Source of the DNA: Streptomyces viridochromogenes
GTDB taxonomy: Bacteria > Actinomycetota > Actinomycetes > Streptomycetales > Streptomycetaceae
Reading direction: 5' to 3'
DNA: 64,000 nucleotides
Assembly (NCBI RefSeq): GCF_001270495.1
Contig: NZ_LGUR01000151.1
Span: 1 to 64,000 of the forward strand
Shown: piece by piece, positions 45,301 to 53,604 of the stretch
How the letters are laid out: each line of letters begins with the position of its first letter
How positions within the stretch are numbered: the stretch's first letter is position 1
The notes under the pieces: model-generated
What the model was told of the DNA's origin: nothing
The model's database searches: none
Seen by the model: the letters and a program-made list of their open reading frames with translations, nothing else
Translations under genes and position numbers: made by a program

Positions 45301-46054
45301 GCGAGGCGTAGGCAGGGGTCAGGCCGCCCACGGTGACCAGGAGAGTGGAGGCTTGTGACGCCGGTGCGCCCGGTCCCGGCACGGCCGGCCACGGCACAGC
45401 TCCGCCCCGCCCCGTCCGCGCGAGACCGAAGTCCGTGACTCGCGCGGTGCCTTCGGTGTCGAGGATGACGTTCGCGGGCTTGACGTCCTGGTGGACCACA
45501 CCGTGGCGGTGCGAGTGCTCCAGGCCCCACGCCATCTGGATCGCGATGTCGAGCACCCGGGCCAGCACCTTGCGGGAGCTGCCGCGATAGAGCCTGCGGT
45601 CGTCGATCCAGTCGCGCAGGCTGCCGCCGTAGAGGTACTCGGTGAAGACGCGGGGGACACCGCCGAGGGTGCGCACGTAGTAGCAGTTGCACACGTGCGG
45701 GTGCAGACCGAGGGACACCCACGTCTCGGCCTCGCGGACGAACCGCTCCTTGTCCGCCTGGCTCACGAGCACATCCGGGAGCGGGGTCTTGACGGCCAGG
45801 TCGGTGTCCCAGGCCAGGTGCCGGACCCGGTGGACGACGCCCATCATCCCCTGGCCGAGGACGGCTCTCACCTCGTACAGACCGGCGACGGTGTCGCCCG
45901 GGGACCACACGGCGCTCGCGTCGTCCGCGGACCCGTCCGGCGCCGCTCCGTCCGCGTCCGGGACGGGATAGCTCGCCGCGACCGTCCTGCGGGGATCAAC
46001 GCGCCCGGCGGGCTCGGGCGTCTTCTTGCCGCGGCGCCACTTCCACCTGTCCAC
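42317..46054 (-). CDS. Ser/Thr kinase with TPR and WD40 repeats, paralogue of 14516-18139
   Basis: 1245 residues. The kinase domain is at about 58-340: loop LGQGMMGVVHRV, Lys89, HQDVKPAN (188-195), DFG 208-210. As in the paralogue, HRD is HQD. TPR DELNNRGLSLLDLGRFEEAE leads to two WD40 propellers: SGGTDNTVRLWDVATGRCLR, then SGGADNAVRLWDVATGRCLR, and others. A helical spacer (LAQLDLRVEALLDAAERHLS) joins them. The C-terminal tail LYRTLQYAGLGWLRPSGVRA matches the paralogue's last residues. Residues 1-55 are polar. Propeller repeats would recognise a partner or ligand and the kinase signal it. Followed 45 bp upstream in genomic order by a DUF7019-like gene, probably transcribed ahead of it. Confidence 0.9.
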   Translation of the reverse strand: MDRWKWRRGKKTPEPAGRVDPRRTVAASYPVPDADGAAPDGSADDASAVWSPGDTVAGLYEVRAVLGQGMMGVVHRVRHLAWDTDLAVKTPLPDVLVSQADKERFVREAETWVSLGLHPHVCNCYYVRTLGGVPRVFTEYLYGGSLRDWIDDRRLYRGSSRKVLARVLDIAIQMAWGLEHSHRHGVVHQDVKPANVILDTEGTARVTDFGLARTGRGGAVPWPAVPGPGAPASQASTLLVTVGGLTPAYASPEQVAGEALDRRTDVWSFAVTVLEMFLGEITWFAGPDAAAKLAEHRRRGRAGGGLPDLPDRLAELLAHCLLEDPADRPRDMSEIVARLFFVYSMELGRPYPRPAPKEVQLRADELNNRGLSLLDLGRFEEAEAAFAEALATDPRHLEATYDSGLLRWRAGRLTDDALVHGIEGAPARPGASSRAKQQLLAQVHLERGSLAEALPLLEEAARAEPENTEIRTALLHARAEGLATGRPLHTFRHAAPVTADLSADGRLAVTGDPEGTIRLWDVDANRILVGFRAHETDVHSICLSDDGLLILSAGMDYSNQNWPYTVRLWDTQTGECVWEHATDTGVQSVRLSPGSRLLLFGSHDSTVRVWDADGRWGALGQPLSRFTLGTFPVWPSPDGRAALSGFGSKPQLWDVETGACLRTFEGHAQSVVAVCMSADGSMAVSGGTDNTVRLWDVATGRCLRVLQGHTGSVRSVRISDDARTVVSGGADNAVRLWDVATGRCLRTFEGHTGAVNAIGLTGDGRRVLSAGADGEVRLWQLQGDSRYVCPLRPSRPRSHAELAQLDLRVEALLDAAERHLSKGRTVAARVRLEKVRSLPRHDRYPRALAAWHTLALSSVRVGARAVWQSGSLEGHTGNVHTVSVSADGRLVLSGSWDETVRLWEAPTGRCLRVFEGPNGLRSSCLSGDGRLALIRTEDGVVQLWETESGRVLQRLETPPGRVGTVCMGGGDRLALIGGSGGESATTTVWDLETGRVLHTLEGEMRGGRGWLSTDGRLALTSGRSRTLQAWDLESGLSLPKRKLKYLGSVGAVSLSADGRSVLVGGADRGLALWNLATGQSGPSFKGHTGEVYSVCLSSDGRFALSGSWDSTLRLWDVESGRCLHVLKGHTGEVSSAVLSADGRFAVSAGGDSTVRLWEIDWELDARRPADWDEAARPHLEAFLTLHTPPYEDGSTYRRGTPTWSEEDFDGLYRTLQYAGLGWLRPSGVRAELSRMASDWWEPPPL

Positions 46055-46099
46055 TGCCCACCCCCGGGGACATCGTCGATCGGTGCCGGCGGGCAGGCG

Positions 46100-46765
46100 T
46101 CACTCGCCCGCGAGCGCCACGAACAGCGGCGTGCCCACGACCACGTTCAGCTGTCGCCCCTGCGCGTCGGTGACCACGCCCGACAGCAGTCGTCGCGCCA
46201 GGAACTCACTGGGTTCGCCCGGCCCCCGCAGCCCCCGGCCGAGCTGCACGACCTGGCGCAGCATCTGCTCCGTCTCCGACGGCGACTCGCGGCGGGGGAT
46301 GCCGCCCGGGGCGGTGAGCAGCCGGTCGTCGACGGCCTGCTGCACCAGGCGGAAGAGGGCGGGGAGCATGGAGTGGCCCACGACCGAGGACTCCGGCGAC
46401 ACCCGCTGTCCGTGGAGGTGACGCGCCGAGCCGATGAGGGCGACGACGGTGTCGCCCTCCTGCCCCATCATGAAGACCGGCCCGTCGGGGGACGCCCCGT
46501 ACGCCGACGTCCGCAGCTCGCACTCGCCGCGGAACCAGGCCGAGGGCTCGCTCATCCACGAGATGTCGTGGTTGCGGTCCAGGTACGTCTCGACGATCGC
46601 CAAGCGGCCGTACATGTCCGCCTCGGTGCGGTCCTTCTGGACCGTCAGGCCGACGACCTTCAGGTCGACCTTCACCTCGGCCCGCAGGACGGACAACAGC
46701 TTGGGCGGAATCTGCCCGAACAGCATGTCCAGTTTCGCCTCGGACACATACGCGTAGTAGCGCAC
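46100..46765 (-). CDS. DUF7019-like protein
   Basis: 221 residues beginning VRYYAYVSEAKLDMLFGQIP, then VDLKVVGLTVQKDRTEADMY, and LVQQAVDDRLLTAPGG. The opening wording matches a family often annotated as DUF7019 in Streptomyces, of unknown function. The GTG at 46765 is chosen because a GGGGGG run lies 4 nt upstream and the conserved part begins there, although the frame stays open to 47125 through the divergent promoter. The stop is 45 bp before the WD40 kinase ATG, so the two probably form an operon. Confidence 0.7.
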   Translation of the reverse strand: MRYYAYVSEAKLDMLFGQIPPKLLSVLRAEVKVDLKVVGLTVQKDRTEADMYGRLAIVETYLDRNHDISWMSEPSAWFRGECELRTSAYGASPDGPVFMMGQEGDTVVALIGSARHLHGQRVSPESSVVGHSMLPALFRLVQQAVDDRLLTAPGGIPRRESPSETEQMLRQVVQLGRGLRGPGEPSEFLARRLLSGVVTDAQGRQLNVVVGTPLFVALAGE

Positions 46766-46868
46766 GATCCCCCCGGTGGTCGTCCGGCCCGACACGGTCC
46801 GCGTGCCATGGATGTAGTCAGCAGGGTAACCAGAGATCGAGATCGAACATCTGTTGCTGCGCGGACCA

Positions 46869-46932
46869 TTGACGCGCAAGTGGTTCGATTCTACGGTCCG
46901 TTCGAACTTGCGAGCACTGTTCGATATATCGG
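46869..46932 (+). promoter_or_regulatory. Sigma70-like promoter with tandem IclR-type operators
   Basis: The -35 is TTGACG (46869-46874), then a 17-bp spacer and -10 TACGGT (46892-46897). Operators GTTCGAACTTGCG (46900-46912) and TTCGATATATCGG (46920-46932) are 19 bp apart. The layout is the same as at 27726-27791. It should drive the arabinanase pair. The rest of the 222-bp divergent gap (46766-46987) holds the start region of the DUF7019-like gene and the arabinanase leader. Confidence 0.8.
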
Positions 46933-46987
46933 TCAGATGTCGGCCAGATATCTGCCGACCTGTCCCCCCACCGCAAGGAGGACCCGC

Positions 46988-47974
46988 ATGAGCCGCACCT
47001 CCCGCACCCTCCGCAGGCGAACCGCCCTGCTCACCCTCCCCGCCGCCGCCCTGCTCGCCCTGATCCCCTCCACCGCGTCCGCGTACCCCAACCCCGGCCG
47101 CGTCACCGGCGACGTCGTCACCCACGACCCGACGATGATCCGCACCTCGTCAGGTCAGTACCTGCTCTACGCCACCGGCGGCGGCATCGCCAACAAGACC
47201 TCCAGTGACCGCAGCGCCTTCAGGAACGGCCGCGACGCCTTCGCCGGCCGTCCCGGCTGGTGGTCGAACTACTCCTCCGTGCCGGAGGCCTGGGCGCCGG
47301 ACATCTCGTATCACGGTGGCAAGTACCTGATGTACTACTCCGTCTCGAAGTTCCGCTCGAACACGTCCGCCATCGGCCTCGCCACCTCCACCACCGGCCA
47401 GCCGGGCAGCTGGACCGACCAGGGCGCGGTCTACACGTCCAACTCCTCCAGCGACTACAACGCCATCGATCCGAACCTCTTCGTCGACGGCGACGGCAAG
47501 TGGTGGCTGTCCTTCGGCAGTTTTTGGACCGGGATCAAGATGATCCAGCTCAACCCGTCCACCGGGAAACAGCTCTCCTCCAACACCACGCGGTACTCGC
47601 TCGCCTCCCGCCGGACCGGTCCCAACGCCGTCGAGGCTCCGTACATCGTGAAACGCGGCAGCTACTACTACCTCTTCGCCTCTTACGACACCTGCTGCGA
47701 AGGCACCAGTTCCACCTACAAGGTCAAGGTCGGCCGCGCCACCAGCATCACCGGGCCGTACACCGACAAGAACGGCGTCTCGATGATGAACAACGGCGGT
47801 ACCCCCGTCCTGGAGTCGCACGGCAGCGTCATCGGCCCCGGCGGCCAGTCGATCATGAACGACGCCGACGGCGACCTGATCGTCTACCACTACTACGACG
47901 GCAACGACAACGGCACGCCCAAGCTGGGCATCAACCTCTTGAACTGGAGCACCGGATGGCCCGTCGCCTACTGA
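46988..47974 (+). CDS. Secreted GH43 arabinan endo-1,5-alpha-L-arabinosidase (second copy)
   Basis: 328 residues. The signal peptide is RRTALLTLPAAALLALIPST, ending near ASA. GH43 catalytic residues are Asp in THDPTMI, Asp in NAIDPNLF and Glu in VEAPYIVK. The motifs PEAWAPDISYHGGKYLMYYS, SFGSFWTGIKM and ASYDTCCEGTSSTYKV parallel the GH43 at 30965. It starts after a clear promoter and AAGGAGG. The next gene begins 19 bp before its stop. It would produce arabino-oligosaccharides from arabinan for the importer at 27.8 kb. Confidence 0.92.
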   Translation: MSRTSRTLRRRTALLTLPAAALLALIPSTASAYPNPGRVTGDVVTHDPTMIRTSSGQYLLYATGGGIANKTSSDRSAFRNGRDAFAGRPGWWSNYSSVPEAWAPDISYHGGKYLMYYSVSKFRSNTSAIGLATSTTGQPGSWTDQGAVYTSNSSSDYNAIDPNLFVDGDGKWWLSFGSFWTGIKMIQLNPSTGKQLSSNTTRYSLASRRTGPNAVEAPYIVKRGSYYYLFASYDTCCEGTSSTYKVKVGRATSITGPYTDKNGVSMMNNGGTPVLESHGSVIGPGGQSIMNDADGDLIVYHYYDGNDNGTPKLGINLLNWSTGWPVAY

Positions 47975-49389
47975 CCCTGCTGGCAGCCCTGCTGCTGGCC
48001 CTCTCGATCGGCCAGCCCTCCGCGAGTGCCGCATCGTTCTCGAACCCCGTCAAGTCGGTCAAGGGTGCCGACCCCTGGATCTCGTACCACAACGGCAACT
48101 ACTACATGGTGACGACGAGTTGGACCGACGTCATCACCATGCGCAAGTCCACCACCCTGGCCGGCCTCGCCACCGCGCCCAGCGTGCAGGTGTGGAAGGG
48201 GGACGCGGCCAGCCGCTGCTGCAACATCTGGGCGCCGGAGATCCACTTCCTCAACGGCCGCTGGTACCTGTACTACGTCGCCGGGCAGAACATCTCCGAC
48301 TACAACCCGACCCAGCGCACCCATGTGCTGGAGAGCGCCGGGTCCGACCCGATGGGCCCGTACACCTACAAGAACCAGCTCAACTCCGGCTGGATGCTGG
48401 ACGCGACGGTGGCGACCATCAACAACCAGCTGTACCTCTTCGGCAGCGCGACCGGCGGCGGCACGCAGAACATCGTCGCGGCCCGGATGTCGAACCCGTA
48501 CACCCTCGCCACCGGCTTCTCCACCGTCTCCACGCCGACCTACGACTGGGAGCGCAACGGCACCGTCAACGAGGGCCCGGAGATCCTCCAGCGCGGCGGC
48601 AGGACCTTCCTCATCTACTCGGGCAGCGGCTGCTGGACCCCCGACTACAAGCTCGGCCAGCTGACCCTGACCGGATCCGACCCCCTGTCGGCCTCCTCCT
48701 GGACCAAGAAGTCCACGCCGGTCTTCCAGCGCAGTGACGCGAACGGCGTGTACGGCCCCGGTCACAACGGCTTCTTCACGTCCCCCGACGGCACCGAGAA
48801 CTGGATCGTCTACCACGCCAACGACAGCGCGAGCGACGGCTGCGACAACGGCCGTACGACCCGGGCCCAGAAGTTCACCTGGAACTCCGACGGCACCCCG
48901 AACCTCGGCACCCCGGTCCGCCTCGGCGCATCCCTCGCGGGCCCCTCCGGGGAGCCGTCCAGCACCTCCACGACGTACACGGTCGTCAACCGCAACAGCG
49001 CCAAGTGCCTTGAAGTGGCCGGGAGTTCGACCGCCGACGGCCCCAACGTCCAGCAGTGGGCGTGCAACGGCGGCAACAACCAGAAGTGGCGCCTGGAGGA
49101 CCTGGGCGACGACACCCACCGCCTGGTCAACGTCGCCACCGGCAAGGCCCTCGACACGGAGAGCTGCTCCACCGCCGACGGCGCCGACCTGAGGCAGTGG
49201 TCATGGCTGAACAACACCTGCCAGCGGTTCCGCTTCATCGCCACGGACGGCGGTCACGTCCGCATCGTCAACCAGGCCACAGGCAAGGTGGCCGACGCGA
49301 CGAACTGCGGCACGACAGACGGCACGGACGTACGCCAGTGGACCTGGTTGGGCAACAACTGCCAGCAGTGGCGTTTGACGCCGGCGTAA
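47956..49389 (+). CDS. Secreted GH43 exo-1,5-alpha-L-arabinofuranosidase with CBM13
   Basis: 477 residues. The signal peptide is ARRLLTLLAALLLALSIGQP. The GH43 domain (about 28-340) has the base Asp in VKGADPWIS, middle Asp in WMLDATVATI and acid Glu in NEGPEILQ. A Ser/Thr linker leads to a ricin-type CBM13 (about 350-477) with repeats ending QQWACNGGNNQKWRL, RQWSWLNNTCQRFRF and RQWTWLGNNCQQWRL. The plan matches the characterised S. avermitilis exo-enzyme. The ATG at 47956 overlaps the preceding gene by 19 bp with GGAG 7 nt upstream. It releases L-arabinose from chain ends. Confidence 0.92.
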   Translation: MARRLLTLLAALLLALSIGQPSASAASFSNPVKSVKGADPWISYHNGNYYMVTTSWTDVITMRKSTTLAGLATAPSVQVWKGDAASRCCNIWAPEIHFLNGRWYLYYVAGQNISDYNPTQRTHVLESAGSDPMGPYTYKNQLNSGWMLDATVATINNQLYLFGSATGGGTQNIVAARMSNPYTLATGFSTVSTPTYDWERNGTVNEGPEILQRGGRTFLIYSGSGCWTPDYKLGQLTLTGSDPLSASSWTKKSTPVFQRSDANGVYGPGHNGFFTSPDGTENWIVYHANDSASDGCDNGRTTRAQKFTWNSDGTPNLGTPVRLGASLAGPSGEPSSTSTTYTVVNRNSAKCLEVAGSSTADGPNVQQWACNGGNNQKWRLEDLGDDTHRLVNVATGKALDTESCSTADGADLRQWSWLNNTCQRFRFIATDGGHVRIVNQATGKVADATNCGTTDGTDVRQWTWLGNNCQQWRLTPA

Positions 49390-49401
49390 TGCGGCCGACC
49401 C

Positions 49402-49484
49402 AGGGGCGCGGGGCTGTATCGATATGCGGCTCCGCCGCGTGGGCGCGACCAGCCACAACGCTCCCGCAGTCGCACAAGCACCCG
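49402..49484 (+). repeat. Dispersed repeat, copy 4 (variant order)
   Basis: GGGGCGCGGGG is followed directly by module A GTATCGATATGCGGCTCCGC (49417-49436), then GCGACCAGCCACAACG and CCCGCAGTCGC. In this copy module A is inserted where copies 1 and 3 have AACTGC. Confidence 0.75.
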
Positions 49485-49506
49485 TCCCCCCTACGGCGAC
49501 TAGGCG

Positions 49507-51099
49507 CTACCCGGTCTGCCCCATCCCCGCAGCGTTCGGCCAACTCTGACTGTTGGGCCACCCGGTCGCCGGGGCCGGGGTCAGCCCGGGAGCTGGTCCA
49601 GTCGTACCCCGCACCTGCGCCGCCGTGAGCCCACCCCGGGCCGGCATCCCCGGCGGCGTGGGTCCGGGCGCCATCGCCGCGGCCGGCGCCACGGGCGACG
49701 GGAACGGCATCGGTGCGGGGGCGACGGGCGCGGGGGCCGGCATCGGAGCCGGTGCCACCGGAGCCGGTGCCACCGGAGCCGGTGCCACCGGAGCCGGTGC
49801 CGGCATCGGCATACCGGCCCCGGGCATCGCCTGCGGCTGAGCCGCCGCAGGCACCCCCGCGGCCATGGCCTGCGCAGCAAGCGGCATTCCCGAACCGTTC
49901 GTGGAGCTGACCAACCGGTCCACGGCCGCCGTACCCGAGCTGTAGTTGTTCCCTGTTGCCAGCTCGGGCACGGCGGCTCCCCTCCTGGACCCGTAGAGCA
50001 CCTGCTCCAGGCCGGACACCAGGCGACGCACGTCCACCTGGGGGCGCACCACGAGTCGCAGGAAGCGGCTGGACGAACCGATCTTGTTGCCGCACTCGCG
50101 GACCAGGATCCGGTGCTCGGTGAGCAGCCGGTCCCGGACCACGGTGCCTTCCGCGCCCACGGGGAGGCGCACGAAGAGGAAGTTGCCCTGCGAGGGGTAG
50201 ACCGTCAGGCCGGGCAGCGCGGAGAGCTGGCTGGCCATGTCGAGGCGGTCCTTGCGCACCTGGTGGAGGCTCTGCGCGTACTCGGCGCCGTGGTTCTTGA
50301 GCATGAACACCACGTGCTCGGCGAAGGCGTTGAGGTTCCACTTCGGCAGCATCGAGCGGACCATCCCGGCCAGTGCCGGGTTGGCGACGAGGTAGCCGAA
50401 GCGGATGCCGTGCAGGCCGAAGTTCTTGCCGAGGGAGCGCAGGACGATGACGTTCGGGCGCAGCATCGCCTCCTGGACCACCGACGGGTCCTGCTCGGCG
50501 TCGGCGAACTCCAGGAAGGACTCGTCGACGATGACCAGGTCCAGGTCGGCCATCGCGTCCATGAACTGCACGAGCGCGTGCTTGTGGAGGTAGCCGCCGT
50601 CGGGGTTGTTCGGGTTGCAGATCACCGCGACCCGCGTGCCCCGGGCCCGGATGAACTCGGCGTACTGCGCGAGGTCCAGGGCGAATCCGCTGGACTCCTG
50701 GAGCGGGAACATGTCGACCCGCTTGCCGGTCTCCATCGGCTGGTCGGTCCAGCGGCCGAAGGTGGGGACGGGGATGGCGAGGGACTCACGGACCAGGAGG
50801 TGGTCGATCCAGGTGATCAGCTCCGTGGAGCCGTTGCCCATCGCCACGCACTGCGGCGGGAGTTGCAGCAGGCTGCACAGCTCGGCCGTGATCGTGTCGG
50901 CACTGCTCGGGTAGTACGTGATGATGTCCCGCAGCCGCGCCCCCATGTCCTGGAACATCTCCGGCGTCGGGAAGTACGGGTTGCAGGGAATGCAGAAGTC
51001 GACCGGACCGGCTCCGTCGCCGCCCTCACGCGTCAGCGCCGCCATCGACGGGCTGTGTGCCGCGGTGCTGCGGAACAGCGAGGTGACGTTGTCGGCCAT
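49507..51099 (-). CDS. PLP-dependent aminotransferase (HisC/CobD-like) with Pro/Ala-rich tail
   Basis: 530 residues. The fold-type I aminotransferase core (about 1-390) has the NPNNPDGGYL motif, DESFLEFAD, and the PLP lysine in RSLGKNFGLHGIRFGY. It resembles histidinol-phosphate aminotransferase and CobD-like enzymes. Residues about 400-530 are low-complexity, with repeats of APAPVAPAPV type encoded by near-identical DNA units (49731-49812). Substrate not predictable. It stands alone 147 bp from the mutarotase gene on the same strand. Confidence 0.8.
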   Translation of the reverse strand: MADNVTSLFRSTAAHSPSMAALTREGGDGAGPVDFCIPCNPYFPTPEMFQDMGARLRDIITYYPSSADTITAELCSLLQLPPQCVAMGNGSTELITWIDHLLVRESLAIPVPTFGRWTDQPMETGKRVDMFPLQESSGFALDLAQYAEFIRARGTRVAVICNPNNPDGGYLHKHALVQFMDAMADLDLVIVDESFLEFADAEQDPSVVQEAMLRPNVIVLRSLGKNFGLHGIRFGYLVANPALAGMVRSMLPKWNLNAFAEHVVFMLKNHGAEYAQSLHQVRKDRLDMASQLSALPGLTVYPSQGNFLFVRLPVGAEGTVVRDRLLTEHRILVRECGNKIGSSSRFLRLVVRPQVDVRRLVSGLEQVLYGSRRGAAVPELATGNNYSSGTAAVDRLVSSTNGSGMPLAAQAMAAGVPAAAQPQAMPGAGMPMPAPAPVAPAPVAPAPVAPAPMPAPAPVAPAPMPFPSPVAPAAAMAPGPTPPGMPARGGLTAAQVRGTTGPAPGLTPAPATGWPNSQSWPNAAGMGQTG

Positions 51100-51245
51100 G
51101 GAACCTCCGTGTTTGGGTGGCCCGCGCGGGGGAGCACGGGCCGCCCATACATACGGAGGCCGGGGTGGCGCTGTTCAACCACTGAGAAATCGGTGAGAAC
51201 TTGTGTGCCACCTGTGAAGGACCGTCAGGGACGGTCGTGACGGGC

Positions 51246-52292
51246 TCAGCAGCTGAACGAGTGCACCGTCGTCGAACGGTACGTCTGCCCAGGTCGCAGC
51301 ACCGTCGACGGGAACGACGGCTTGTTCGGCGAGTCCGGGAAGTGCTGCGTCTCCAGGCACAGCGCGTCGCCCTGCCGGTAGGTGCGGCCGGACGGGCCGA
51401 CGAGGGTGCCGTCGAGGAAGTTGCCGGAGTAGAACTGCAGGCCCGGCTCGGTGGTCGCCATCCGCAGGGTGCGGCCGGAGGACGGGTCCTTCAGGGTCGC
51501 GATCCACTCGGGGCGCGGCGAGATGCCCTTGTCGAGCACCCAGTTGTGGTCGATGCCCTTGGCGTACAGCAGCTGCTGGTGGGCCTCGCGGAGGTCCTCG
51601 CCTATTCGCTTGGTGCGGCGGAAGTCGAAGGGGGTGCCCGCGACGGGGGCCAGCTCACCGGTGGGGATGAGGCCCGAGTCGACGGGGGTGTAGCGGGATG
51701 CGGCGATCTTCAGCTCGTGGTTCTCGATCGTGCCGCTGCCCTCGCCGGCGAGGTTCCAGTACATGTGGCTGGTGAGGTTGACGACGGTGGCCTTGTCGGT
51801 GGTGGCCTCGTAGTCGATGCCCCAGTCGCCGTGCTTGGTGAGGGTGTACGTCACCTTCACCTTGAGCGTGCCCGGGTAGCCCATCTCGCCGTCGGCCGAC
51901 GTGCAGTGCAGGTACAGGCCGACGTCCGAGCCCTTGGTGAACGGCTCGATGTCCCACACGTGCTTGTCGAAGCCCTTGGCACCGCCGTGCAGGCTGTTCA
52001 CGCCTTCGTCGACGTCGACCTGGCAGGCCTTGCCGTCGAGGGTGAACCGGCCCTTGCCGATGCGGTTGCCGTACCGGCCGATCAGGGCGCCGAAGTACGG
52101 GCTCTTGGCGACGTAGTCCTCGATGTTGTCGAAGCCCAGGGAGATGTTGGCGAACCGGCCGCGGCGGTCCGGGACCTCCAGCGACTGCACGATGCCGCCG
52201 TAGGAGAGGACCTTCATCCGCGTGCCGCCGTTGGCCAGCGACCAGCTGTGGACCTCGGTGCCGTCGGCGAGCTTGCCGAAGAGTTCCTTCAC
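51246..52292 (-). CDS. galM: Aldose 1-epimerase (mutarotase)
   Basis: 348 residues of the GalM family: substrate histidines in NSLHGGAKGFDKHVWD near residue 100 and VNLTSHMYWNLAGEGSG near 175, and the C-terminal catalytic Glu in TQHFPDSPNKPSFPST-type context. It converts alpha and beta sugar anomers in the cytosol before oxidation. The GTG at 52292 has GGGGAG 6 nt upstream. It is last in the run from the dehydratase to the importer, after a hairpin at 52318-52350. Confidence 0.93.
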   Translation of the reverse strand: MKELFGKLADGTEVHSWSLANGGTRMKVLSYGGIVQSLEVPDRRGRFANISLGFDNIEDYVAKSPYFGALIGRYGNRIGKGRFTLDGKACQVDVDEGVNSLHGGAKGFDKHVWDIEPFTKGSDVGLYLHCTSADGEMGYPGTLKVKVTYTLTKHGDWGIDYEATTDKATVVNLTSHMYWNLAGEGSGTIENHELKIAASRYTPVDSGLIPTGELAPVAGTPFDFRRTKRIGEDLREAHQQLLYAKGIDHNWVLDKGISPRPEWIATLKDPSSGRTLRMATTEPGLQFYSGNFLDGTLVGPSGRTYRQGDALCLETQHFPDSPNKPSFPSTVLRPGQTYRSTTVHSFSC

Positions 52293-52317
52293 GGGTGCTC
52301 CCCGCCCTTCTCACGTG

Positions 52318-52350
52318 AAAGGGGCCCCGCCCGTCGGCGAGGCCCCTTTT
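52318..52350. terminator. Hairpin between permease and mutarotase genes
   Basis: AAAGGGGCC (52318-52326) and GGCCCCTTT (52341-52349) with T tracts on both strands. It may terminate or attenuate minus-strand transcripts from the importer before galM, or stop opposing ones. Confidence 0.65.
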
Positions 52351-52359
52351 CCGGTGCTG

Positions 52360-53604
52360 TCAGCTACCGACCTTGCGCTTGTTCCACACGTCGAACCCGA
52401 CCGCCGCCAGCAGCACCAGGCCCTTGATGACCTGCTGCCAGTCGGTGCCGATGCCGACGAGGTTCATGCCGTTGTTCAGCACGCCCAGGACCAGGCCACC
52501 GATGATCGCGCCGAGGACGGTGCCGACGCCGCCGCTCATCGACGCGCCGCCGATGAACGAGGCCGCGATCGCCTCCAGCTCGAAGTTGAGGCCGGCCTTG
52601 GGCGAGGCCGCGTTGAAGCGGGCGGCGAAGACCAGACCCGCCAGGGCCGCGAGCATGCCCATGTTCACGAAGATCAGGAAGGTGACCTTCTTGTCCTTCA
52701 CACCCGACAGCTTGGCCGCGGGCAGGTTGCCGCCGATCGCGTAGATGTGGCGGCCGATGATCGCGTTGCGCATCACGTAGCCGAAGCCGACGAGCAGCAC
52801 GCCCAGGATGAGCAGCACGATCGGGGCGCCCTTGTAGCTGGCCAGCAGCATCGTCAGCGTGAGGATGGCGGCGCCGAGCGCGACCAGCTTCAGCAGGAAC
52901 AGGTTGAGGGGCGGGACGTCGAGGTGGAACTCCTGCTGGCGGCGGCGGTCACGGAACTCCTGGAAGACCACGAACGCGATCATCGCGAAGCCGAGCAGCA
53001 GTGTGAGGTTGTGGTAGTTCGTGTTCGGACCGACCTCGGGCAGGAAGCCGTTGGCGACCTTCTGCAGGCCCTCCGGGAACGGGCCGAGGGTCTGGCCCTC
53101 AAGGAAGATCTCGGTCAGACCGCGCCAGATCAGCATGCCCGCGAGGGTCACGATGAACGATGGTATGCCGCCGTACGCGATGAAGAACCCTTGGATGGCG
53201 CCCGCGATCGCGCCCACCGCCAGGCAGAGGATGACGGCGACCGGCCATGGCAGGTCGTTCTTGACCATGAACACGGCCGCCATCGATCCGATGAACGCCG
53301 TCAACGAGCCGACCGACAGGTCGATATGGCCCGCGATGATCACCAGCATCATGCCCATCGCGAGGATGAGGATGTAGCTGTTCTGCAGCACCAGGTTGGA
53401 GACGTTGCGCGGCAGCAGCAGGTCACCGTCGGTCCACACGGCGAACAGCGCCACGATCAGGCCGAGGGCGATCAGCATGCCGTACTGCCGCATGTTGCGG
53501 CGCATGCCGTCCAGCACCAGCTGGAGCAGACCGTCGCCCGCGGCCCCTCCGCTCTTGCCCGGCGGCGCGGGGGCCGGGGTCTTGGCGGTCACATCCGTGC
53601 TCAT
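52360..53604 (-). CDS. Sugar ABC permease, MmsB/XylH type
   Basis: 414 residues with about ten membrane helices, for example [20 protein letters not shown] and [20 protein letters not shown]. The BPD_transp_2 signature reads [20 protein letters not shown] near residue 345. It pairs with the ATPase whose gene it overlaps by 4 bp (ATGA). MmsB/GguB-type permeases import galactose, L-arabinose, xylose or related sugars. Confidence 0.93.
   Translation of the reverse strand: MSTDVTAKTPAPAPPGKSGGAAGDGLLQLVLDGMRRNMRQYGMLIALGLIVALFAVWTDGDLLLPRNVSNLVLQNSYILILAMGMMLVIIAGHIDLSVGSLTAFIGSMAAVFMVKNDLPWPVAVILCLAVGAIAGAIQGFFIAYGGIPSFIVTLAGMLIWRGLTEIFLEGQTLGPFPEGLQKVANGFLPEVGPNTNYHNLTLLLGFAMIAFVVFQEFRDRRRQQEFHLDVPPLNLFLLKLVALGAAILTLTMLLASYKGAPIVLLILGVLLVGFGYVMRNAIIGRHIYAIGGNLPAAKLSGVKDKKVTFLIFVNMGMLAALAGLVFAARFNAASPKAGLNFELEAIAASFIGGASMSGGVGTVLGAIIGGLVLGVLNNGMNLVGIGTDWQQVIKGLVLLAAVGFDVWNKRKVGS

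Noticed and set aside
45491..46987. N-terminal extension of the arabinanase frame
   Set aside because: The open frame runs through kinase and DUF7019 sequence in antisense; signal peptide and promoter place the start at 46988.
49731..49812. CRISPR-like or intergenic tandem repeat
   Set aside because: Units are in frame inside the aminotransferase tail and have no spacers.
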